Part shown: positions 6,630 through 12,514 of the stretch, in pieces
Numbering within the stretch: position 1 is the first letter of the stretch
How the letters are laid out: the number at the start of each line of letters is the position of its first letter
Made by a program: the position numbers and the translations under genes
NCBI GenBank assembly: GCA_964401385.1
Contig: CAYNYF010000103.1
Coordinates: 1 to 12,514 of the forward strand
Origin: CAYNYF01 sp964401385
GTDB lineage: Bacteria > Planctomycetota > Phycisphaerae > SM23-33
Length of the DNA stretch: 12,514 nt
Direction of reading: 5' to 3'
Notes under the pieces: generated by a model
Databases searched by the model: none
What the model was told of the DNA's origin: nothing
The model's input: only the letters and a program-made list of their open reading frames with translations

Positions 6630-7265
6630 ATGAAGAAGGCATTGATCGTTTGGGGCGGATGGGACGGGCATGAGCCGCAGCCGGTGGCCGAGATCTTCGC
6701 CGCCCAGCTCCGCCGGAACGATTTCGAGGTGGAGGTTTCCGACACGCTCGATTCGTTCAAGGATGCAGACAAGCTCAAGCAGCTCGATCTGATCGTGCCG
6801 CAATGGACGATGGGCACGATCGAACGAGAGCAGCTCGCCGGCGTGCTGGAGGCGGTCAACGGTGGCGTGGGCATCGCCGGCGTGCACGGCGGCATGGGCG
6901 ACGCGTTCCGCCAGGCGTGCGAGTGGCAGTTCATGGTCGGCGGGCAGTGGGTCGCCCACCCCGGCGGCATCATCGACTACCGCGTGCACGTCGTCGACCA
7001 CCTCGACTGCGTCACGGCCGGGCTGGACCACTTCGACATGCACTCCGAGCAGTACTACATGCACGTCGACCCGTCCAACCACGTGCTGGCCACCACCACG
7101 TTCGAGGTCAACGGCTGCACCATGCCGGTGGCGTGGAAGCGGATGTCCGGCGCCGGACGCGTGTTCTATTCCTCCCTGGGACACGTGGCCAAGGACTTCG
7201 AGGTGCCCGAGGCCCTGACGATCATCACCCGCGGCATGCTCTGGGCGGGCGGGGCGCTGGACTGA
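6630..7265 (+). CDS. ThuA-like domain protein (trehalose utilisation family)
   Basis: 211 residues, matching a single ThuA-like domain (class I glutamine amidotransferase-like fold). Family hallmarks are visible: G9-G-W-D-G-H-E15 after the first strand, W59-T-M-G62, G84-V-H-G-G-M-G-D-A-F93, H110-P-G-G113, the D-H-x-x-x-x-x-G-L-D-H-F stretch (123-135), E140-Q-Y-Y-M-H-V-D147, and G174-A-G-R-V-F-Y-S-S-L-G-H185 near the end. ThuA of Sinorhizobium meliloti takes part in trehalose/3-keto-disaccharide catabolism, and the family is abundant in Planctomycetes, usually without known substrate. There is no signal peptide, so it is probably cytoplasmic. The ATG at 6630 has a strong Shine-Dalgarno TAGGAGG with about 8 bases of spacing and a candidate promoter. 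It is transcribed divergently from aspS and converges with the secreted DNRLRE-like gene; no terminator is evident in the 58 bases between the stops. Confidence 0.88.
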   Translation: MKKALIVWGGWDGHEPQPVAEIFAAQLRRNDFEVEVSDTLDSFKDADKLKQLDLIVPQWTMGTIEREQLAGVLEAVNGGVGIAGVHGGMGDAFRQACEWQFMVGGQWVAHPGGIIDYRVHVVDHLDCVTAGLDHFDMHSEQYYMHVDPSNHVLATTTFEVNGCTMPVAWKRMSGAGRVFYSSLGHVAKDFEVPEALTIITRGMLWAGGALD

Positions 7266-7323
7266 CCCGCCCGGTCCGGCTGCCGGCCGCCACGCGCCGC
7301 ACGCGACGGCTTAGAGTATCCGC

Positions 7324-8928
7324 CTACTGCGCCGACGGCGCCGGCGCGCGCGGCGCGAGCTTCTTGGCCCAGGGGGTGAACATCTTGACCATCTTTTCGG
7401 TGTAGTTCTGCCGGGTGGCCTGCTCGCCGCTCAGCAGCGTGTTCCAGCTCGACCAGTAGCCTTTGTTGCCGAAGGCGGCGTCGTCGATGATGCTGAAGAT
7501 CCTCTCGGCCCCTCTCCACTGATACAAGTGCGTGCCGGCGTTGATCTCGCTGCCGTACATGTCGCCGACGGTGTAGCGGATCTTCACGTTCGGCCCCGGC
7601 TTGGCCCCTTGCAGGCCGACCATGATGTGGATCGGGCGGCGGGGCTGGTTGGCGTACGGCGGGGCGGCCCAGTAGAGGAAGAACTGCGTCTCGCGGATGG
7701 CTCGCCCCCGCCCCCGCCCGCGGGACTGATCCAGCCAGCGATACAGCAGCGGCCCGCCGGGAGCGACCGCCTCCGTCACCGGCCGGGCGGTCGCGTTGGC
7801 CGAGGTCACGTCGCGCGTGTTCTCCACGCCGTCCACGCAGGCGGTCACGGCGTAGTAGCCCTTGCCGGCCTTCCGGGCCTGGTAGACGTACAGGCCGGTG
7901 TGCAGCGGAAGCTGCTTGCCGTACCACTGGTTCATTGAGCCATGTTTTCCGTTCGGCGGCAGCGGCCCGGCCGGCGGGGCCTGGATGCAATACCTCGGCA
8001 CCAGGGCCTTGGGGTTCAGCCCCATCCAGTCCTCCCCGCGGGTCGTGTGCTCGTGCATGCGGAAGTCGTAGCCGGACAGCGGCCAGATCTCGTCGATCAG
8101 CTCGGCCTGGTGGAGATTGCCGGCCGTGATGGGCTTGTCGGCGCGGTAGATGCGATAGAACTTGCCTTTCCGCGGGCCGTGCTTCTTGAACGTGGCCTCG
8201 AACTCCTTCCAGTAGATCCGCTCGGCGTCGATGATCTTTTCGGTCTCTCTCCAGGTAATGAAGGTCTGCCCCTTGCGGTGAAAGACCTTGACGTCCCCGG
8301 CCTGCGGCGGCGGGTCCTTGACCTTGCCCTCGTAGCGGACCTCCAGCACCGTCCGGCCCGGCGCCCAGTCCCACAGGTCCAACTGCCGGACCACGAAACC
8401 GAGGTTCGGCTGCTTTCGGCCGACCCAGTCGCGCACGGCCCGGGTGACGTCGAAGGACCTGTACTGCGGCGGCTCCAGCTTGACCCGGCCGGCCTCGTCG
8501 TAGACGGCCTTGCCCGGCCGCGAGCCCTTCCTGGCCACGTAGATCTCGATCGGCTTCCAGGGCGGGATTTCGGCGTACAGCCGCAGCGGGTCGTGGTACC
8601 AGTGCCCGCTGCCGATGCTCATGTACGCCCGCTTGTCGGTGCGGATGCGCTTCTCCGGCGCGTGCAGCCGCAGCGACGCGTGGTAGATCCTGGTGCCGCG
8701 CTTGATGTTGGACAGGTCGAAGGTGAGGGCGTGAATCCCCTCGACGGGCTTCTTGCCCATCTGGGGGTTGATCATGCCCTCCTTGCCGTACTTGGACAGC
8801 TCGATCTTCATCTCCTGGTGGCGGCAGTAGTACTTCTCGCCCCACCATTCGACCACCATCTCGCCGCGGGCCGGCGCGGCCAGAGCCGCCGCCACCACGC
8901 CCAATCCCAGCAACAGCCGCTTGGTCAT
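7324..8928 (-). CDS. Secreted protein with DNRLRE-like and fibronectin-like regions
   Basis: 534 residues of unknown function. Residues 1-22 form a Sec signal peptide (MTKRLLLGLGVVAAALAAPARG). Residues about 23-205 look like a DNRLRE-type beta-sandwich: the F-D-L-S-N-I-x-R-G-T-x-I-x-x-A-S-L-R-L segment (70-88) and S-F-D-V-T-R-A-V-R-D-W-V (158-169) are the typical paired motifs. Around 212-375 is a fibronectin-like region with G220-Q-T-F-I-T-W226 and YRIYR (258-262). Residues about 385-534 contain WAAPPYANQP and a R-Q-N-Y-T-E-K segment close to the end. I recall longer Planctomycete proteins in which this last part leads into an alpha/beta-hydrolase domain; here the protein stops first. The ATG at 8928 is preferred to the GTG one codon upstream because AAGGAG lies 6 bases from the ATG but only 3 from the GTG. 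It is the third gene of the HEAT-ROK cluster, 40 bases after the kinase. Confidence 0.75.
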   Translation of the reverse strand: MTKRLLLGLGVVAAALAAPARGEMVVEWWGEKYYCRHQEMKIELSKYGKEGMINPQMGKKPVEGIHALTFDLSNIKRGTRIYHASLRLHAPEKRIRTDKRAYMSIGSGHWYHDPLRLYAEIPPWKPIEIYVARKGSRPGKAVYDEAGRVKLEPPQYRSFDVTRAVRDWVGRKQPNLGFVVRQLDLWDWAPGRTVLEVRYEGKVKDPPPQAGDVKVFHRKGQTFITWRETEKIIDAERIYWKEFEATFKKHGPRKGKFYRIYRADKPITAGNLHQAELIDEIWPLSGYDFRMHEHTTRGEDWMGLNPKALVPRYCIQAPPAGPLPPNGKHGSMNQWYGKQLPLHTGLYVYQARKAGKGYYAVTACVDGVENTRDVTSANATARPVTEAVAPGGPLLYRWLDQSRGRGRGRAIRETQFFLYWAAPPYANQPRRPIHIMVGLQGAKPGPNVKIRYTVGDMYGSEINAGTHLYQWRGAERIFSIIDDAAFGNKGYWSSWNTLLSGEQATRQNYTEKMVKMFTPWAKKLAPRAPAPSAQ

Positions 8929-8968
8929 CACTGTCTCCTTGCCACTTACCGCGGCGCAGCGCGGCCGG

Positions 8969-9937
8969 TCAGCCTCCGAAGCTCTCCCACGCCGTCCCGG
9001 CGGCGCCGATGACGCCGGCCCTATTGCCCAGTCGGGCCAGCGCCAAAGCCGTTTTCGGCTCGGCCAGCGTCCAGTGCTCCTTCAGGAAGTGCCGACGCAG
9101 CGGGGCCATCAGGTCGTCCCCCGCCTTGGCCATGCCCCCGCCCAGGACGATCCGGTCAGGGTCGAAGAGACGGCACAGGTCCACGCAGCCGATGGCCAGG
9201 AAGCGCACCGCCCGGTCCCAGACCTCCGCGGCAAGGGCATCGCCGGCGCGGCAGGCGGCGTTCACGTCGGCCCCGTCCAGCTCGCCCTTCTCGCGGAGCA
9301 CCTCGGCAAGGGCGCTCTCGCGCCCGTCGCGCTCGATCAGCCGGCGGGCGTAACCGGCCAGGTACGTCGCCGAGGCGTACCGCTCCAGGCAGCCGCGCTG
9401 CCCGCAGCCGCACTTCTCCCCGCCGGGGTCGACGATGAGGTGGCCGGCCTCGCCGCCCACGCCGTGGGCGCCGTGGAGCACGCGGCCGTCCATCACGATC
9501 CCGCTGCCGACGCCCGTGCCCAGCGTCAACAGCACCATGATCCGGGTGCCGGCGCCGCTGCCGGCCAGGTACTCGCCCAGGGCGGCGGCGTTGGCGTCGT
9601 TCTCCAGCACCGCCGGCAGGCCCAGCCGCTCCGACAGCCTGTCGCGGATGGGAACGTTCTCGAAGTTCGCGAAGTTGGGCGTGCCGATGACCACGCCCGC
9701 GTCCAGGTCCAGCGGGCCCGGCGAGCCGATTCCCACCCCCGCGATCTGCTGAGGGGAAAGGCCCTGCTGCCGGATCAAGCGCTCCGCGCCGGAGGCCATC
9801 GCCTCAATCACCGCCTCCGGGCCCTTCTCGGCCGGCGTGGGCGAGGAAAGCTCGCCCCGGATGCTCATGGCCTCATCCAGCAGGGCGCACTTGATGAACG
9901 TCCCGCCGAGGTCGATTCCGACACAAAACCGCGCCAT
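8969..9937 (-). CDS. ROK-family sugar kinase (glucokinase-like)
   Basis: 322 residues, the standard length of a ROK kinase. These enzymes phosphorylate hexoses such as glucose or N-acetylated sugars with ATP in the cytoplasm. Motifs are complete: N-terminal phosphate-binding D9-L-G-G-T13; E112-N-D114-A-N116 with catalytic D114; T138-L-G-T-G-V-G-S145; E163-A-G-H166 for sugar contact; and the ROK zinc site C176-G-C178-G-Q-R-G-C183-L-E185, with H166 as fourth ligand. It lacks an N-terminal helix-turn-helix, so it is an enzyme and not a NagC/XylR-type repressor. The exact sugar cannot be read from the sequence; glucose is the default guess. The ATG at 9937 begins the conserved core and has GAAGGG 6 bases upstream. 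It lies 37 bases after the HEAT lipoprotein gene and 40 before the secreted DNRLRE-like gene, so all three are likely one operon. Confidence 0.92.
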   Translation of the reverse strand: MARFCVGIDLGGTFIKCALLDEAMSIRGELSSPTPAEKGPEAVIEAMASGAERLIRQQGLSPQQIAGVGIGSPGPLDLDAGVVIGTPNFANFENVPIRDRLSERLGLPAVLENDANAAALGEYLAGSGAGTRIMVLLTLGTGVGSGIVMDGRVLHGAHGVGGEAGHLIVDPGGEKCGCGQRGCLERYASATYLAGYARRLIERDGRESALAEVLREKGELDGADVNAACRAGDALAAEVWDRAVRFLAIGCVDLCRLFDPDRIVLGGGMAKAGDDLMAPLRRHFLKEHWTLAEPKTALALARLGNRAGVIGAAGTAWESFGG

Positions 9938-9974
9938 CGCCTGCCCTTCCGGAAACCCCCGTGCCCAGGCCCGG

Positions 9975-12386
9975 CTACGAGCCGAGCTGCGTGCGCCAGC
10001 CGTCGAGGACCTTGACCTTCTCCGCCGGGGCGGCCTTGGGATCATAGTCCTTGAGCTGCGGCGCCAAGGCCTTCAGCACCTCCAGGATGGCCTGCTCCGC
10101 GGCCGGGTCGGGCTTCTCCGAGGACACATCCCTGCGCAGCTCGTCCACCAGCGGCCTTACGGCCCGATCCTTCATGGCCGCAAGTTCCTTGCCGGCGTCG
10201 GCGCGGGCCGTCTCGTCCGGTCCGGTCAGCCGCGCCAACAGCTCGGAGACGCGCTGGCGATCGGCCAGCCGCTGCTGCTCGCGAGCCTGCTCGAAGGTCG
10301 CCTCCAGCACCTGCCGTTGTGCCTGGGCGAGGCGCTTCGACAGGAGCTGCCGGGCGGCCCCGGCCAGGGCGACCAGGCGGTCCCAATCCTTCCTGGCCTT
10401 CAGCGCCTCCAGCCGTTTCAACAGCGCCGCCGCGGCCGCGGCGAACTGCCCCTCGTCCTTGGTCTCGGCCATCCTCGCCACGGCGCCGGCCGCGTCGCTC
10501 GCCAGCAGCGCGTCGATCCACTTCAGCCAGATCCGCTTGGCCTCGGGACTTCCGCCCTGGGCCAGCGCGCTGTGGACCTTTTCCAGTTCGCCGGCGGCCT
10601 CGGCCGGCCTGTCCCGCGCCAGCAGGGCCTCGCCCAGGCGCAGACGCACCGGCGCCCACCGATCGACCTTCTCGGCGGGGATTCGCTCCACCCAGAGCTT
10701 CAGCACGCTGATGAGGTATTCCCCGGCGTCCTCGCGCTTGGCCAACTGATCCGCCAGCGCCGCCAGACGGGCCGTGTCGGCCTTGGCCAGCAGGCCCATC
10801 ACCACCGACCACGCCTGCTGCCGAACGGCCGCGTCCGGCTCCACCCGGGCGTCGGTGCGGGCCAGAATCGTCTCCAGGTGCTCGCTGCCGCCGAGGGTGC
10901 CGACGGCCAGAATCGCCGCCAGCCTCACGCCGCGGTCGGCATCGCCCGCCAGCGGGGCCACGGCCGCGGCGCTCTCGCCCAGACCAAGCCGCTGCAAGCC
11001 CTTGACCGCGGAGAGGCGGACCGTCGCCGCCGGGTCCTTGAGCGCCGCCGTCATCAGCGCCGCCAAGCGCTCGTCCTTCAGCGCACCCATCGCCCCCAGC
11101 AGGGCCTCCCGCAGGCCGGACGAATCGCTCCCCGCCGCCGCCGCATAGCGCTCTGTCAAGGCCTCCGCCGCCCGGGCGCGACGCTTCTCGTCGGCGGCGT
11201 TCCTCTCGGCCAGACGGGCAAGCGCCGCCGCGGCCGCCGCCGCCACCTTGCCGTCGTCCTCGCCCACGCCCGCCACGAGCTCATCCCACAGCCCCGGATC
11301 GGGCAGCAGCCCCAAAGCCTGGTAGATGGCCTCCCGCACCTGGGCCGCCTGCTCCACCTTCAGCCGCCCCGACAGGAGCTTGGCCGCCTGGGGGTCGCCG
11401 ATGTTGGCCAGCAGCAGCGCCGCCACCCGCCGCACGCCCGGCGTCTCGTCCGCCAGCCGCAGCCGCACCTGCTGACGCAGCGGCTCCGGCAGCGGCTCCG
11501 GCGCGGGCAGGCGCTGCTGGGTCAGGCGCATCCCCGCCAGGCGGATCTCCGAGAGGGCGTCCTTGAGCATCTCGGCCAGCAGGGCGTCCTTCTGGCCCGG
11601 CGGCGTGGCCGCATACAGCTTGTTCATGACCTCGACCAGCCGGCGACGAAGCCCGTTGTTTCCCGCCTCCAGCTCCAGGTTGCCCCGGGCGAGGCTCTCG
11701 GCCAGGTCGGCCAGCCAGTCCGAGCGCGGCTTGTCCCTGTTCCGCGCCCACCACAACTTCCACCGGCCGCGATCGCGCCGGAAGGCGCGGATGTTGGTCA
11801 TCCTCGTCAAGGTGTCGCAGGCGGCGTCGCGGATGGTCTCCTCGGGGTCGTCCAGCAGCCCCACCAGGGCGTTGATGGCGCGCTTGTCCAAGACCCGATG
11901 CATGGCGGCGACGATCACCAGCCGCGTGGGCCGGTCGCCGTTGGCGTCCGCCATCAGCTTGATCAGCTCCGAGAGCACCTCGCTCTGCCGGTAGGCGGCC
12001 AGGGCGTTGGCGGCGGGGGCGCGGACCGACGGCTCAGAGCCGGTCAGCATCGCCAGCAGCGGCTTGACGAAGTCCTCGTGGGTCCGCCCGGACTGGGCGA
12101 CGGCCTCGGCCACGGCGATCTGGGCCGGTCGATTGGTCTGGTCGTCCAGGAATTGGCGCAGGGCGTCGGTCGCCTCCGGATAGGGTCGGCTCAGGAGCAA
12201 CTGGGCGGCTTCGCGCTTGGTCTTGGCCGTCCGGGCCGGGTCGGTCAACTGCGATTTCAGCGTCGCCAGCTCCAACTGCTGGGCGGCGGTCAGGTTCGAC
12301 CGGCCCGTCTGGCCCGCGCACGCCGCCACCCCCAGCGTCACCACCGCAAACACACCGAAGCAGCCGTATCGCACAGCCTTCACCAT
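9975..12386 (-). CDS. Large HEAT-repeat lipoprotein
   Basis: 803 residues. The N-terminus (KAVRYGCFGVFAVVTLGVAAC) is a lipoprotein signal with lipobox V20-A-A-C23. Ala at the +2 position carries no inner-membrane retention Asp, so the outer membrane is possible. The body is an all-helical solenoid. HEAT-like repeats with D/E-P-x-x-x-V/I-R signatures are seen around 105-132 (EPSVRAPAANALAA), 172-198 (DPEETIRDAACDTLTRM), 305-330, 344-362, 440-468 (DPAATVRLSAVKGLQRLG) and 480-500 (DADRGVRLAAILAVGTLG). Residues about 570-720 are alpha-helical in a TPR-like way, and 720-803 is a charged tail. A W209-x-x-W-W213 motif interrupts the early repeats. Such proteins are scaffolds; no partner is evident. 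The ATG at 12386 has GAGGG only 1 base upstream, and the GTG of codon 2 would be better spaced, so the start is uncertain by one codon. It leads the cluster with the ROK kinase. Confidence 0.82.
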   Translation of the reverse strand: MVKAVRYGCFGVFAVVTLGVAACAGQTGRSNLTAAQQLELATLKSQLTDPARTAKTKREAAQLLLSRPYPEATDALRQFLDDQTNRPAQIAVAEAVAQSGRTHEDFVKPLLAMLTGSEPSVRAPAANALAAYRQSEVLSELIKLMADANGDRPTRLVIVAAMHRVLDKRAINALVGLLDDPEETIRDAACDTLTRMTNIRAFRRDRGRWKLWWARNRDKPRSDWLADLAESLARGNLELEAGNNGLRRRLVEVMNKLYAATPPGQKDALLAEMLKDALSEIRLAGMRLTQQRLPAPEPLPEPLRQQVRLRLADETPGVRRVAALLLANIGDPQAAKLLSGRLKVEQAAQVREAIYQALGLLPDPGLWDELVAGVGEDDGKVAAAAAAALARLAERNAADEKRRARAAEALTERYAAAAGSDSSGLREALLGAMGALKDERLAALMTAALKDPAATVRLSAVKGLQRLGLGESAAAVAPLAGDADRGVRLAAILAVGTLGGSEHLETILARTDARVEPDAAVRQQAWSVVMGLLAKADTARLAALADQLAKREDAGEYLISVLKLWVERIPAEKVDRWAPVRLRLGEALLARDRPAEAAGELEKVHSALAQGGSPEAKRIWLKWIDALLASDAAGAVARMAETKDEGQFAAAAAALLKRLEALKARKDWDRLVALAGAARQLLSKRLAQAQRQVLEATFEQAREQQRLADRQRVSELLARLTGPDETARADAGKELAAMKDRAVRPLVDELRRDVSSEKPDPAAEQAILEVLKALAPQLKDYDPKAAPAEKVKVLDGWRTQLGS

Positions 12387-12417
12387 ACCCTCAGTTCCGA
12401 GCTTATGTCCCCGTCAA

Positions 12418-12444
12418 CTTATATGTTCCGACCGGCGATGTCAA
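12418..12444 (-). promoter_or_regulatory. Candidate promoter of the HEAT lipoprotein cluster
   Basis: On the minus strand, TTGACA (12444-12439) and TATAAG (12423-12418) match consensus at 6 of 6 and 5 of 6 positions, but the spacer is 15 bases, shorter than the ideal 17. A start near 12411 would give a leader of about 25 nt. The remaining bases to the window edge (12445-12514) hold no recognisable feature. Confidence 0.42.
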
Positions 12445-12514
12445 ACCGCCGCGCAGGCTGATAGGGTCAAGAGTCTTGTGTAAGTTCCGGCAGCAGGTGC
12501 CATCGAGCGAGCTG

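Noticed and set aside
7266..7323. Terminator between the convergent ThuA-like and DNRLRE-like genes
   Set aside because: Only a 4-bp CCGG repeat around a 3-base loop and no T-run on either strand.
9837..12461. Open plus-strand frame of 874 codons antisense to the HEAT and ROK genes
   Set aside because: Its composition is Arg/Gln/His/Gly-rich with no recognisable fold, whereas the opposite strand has a lipobox, HEAT repeats and full ROK motifs.

Overview
The window is GC-rich chromosomal DNA (roughly two thirds G+C by eye) from a bacterium. The gene mix points to Planctomycetota, perhaps a Phycisphaerae-like lineage: a DUF6807/PmoA-type tail, a ThuA-like protein, a large HEAT-repeat lipoprotein with a W-x-x-W-W motif, and a secreted DNRLRE/fibronectin-like protein. 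This assignment is inferred from gene families only; there is no rRNA or marker gene to prove it. I see no mobile element, CRISPR array, tRNA or rRNA.

Layout. Left edge, plus strand: the tail of a DUF6807-like gene, then a YfcE/MJ0936-type metallophosphoesterase. These converge on a minus-strand block that reads right to left: aspS (aspartyl-tRNA synthetase), a cold-shock protein gene, pyk (pyruvate kinase), and a GT-C-type membrane glycosyltransferase that follows pyk after only 3 bases. A divergent intergenic region at 6408-6629 separates aspS from a plus-strand ThuA-like gene. The right third is a minus-strand cluster of three genes with gaps of 37 and 40 bases: HEAT-repeat lipoprotein, ROK-family sugar kinase, secreted DNRLRE-like protein.

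How the genes fit together. ROK kinase and pyruvate kinase are sugar-phosphorylating and glycolytic functions. ThuA-like and DUF6807 proteins are often found near sugar and polysaccharide catabolism genes in Planctomycetes, so the flanks may belong to carbohydrate use. aspS and csp are housekeeping and stress genes.

The most interesting part is non-coding. The cold-shock gene has a strong promoter whose -35 box overlaps the aspS stop codon, a predicted leader of about 305 nt, a 7-base match to the E. coli cspA cold box at the predicted 5' end, and a perfect 7-base complement to its own Shine-Dalgarno sequence in the leader. Downstream of csp is an intrinsic terminator. pyk then appears to have its own promoter placed so that its mRNA would be leaderless. 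No clearly novel multi-gene system is visible; most coding content is ordinary.
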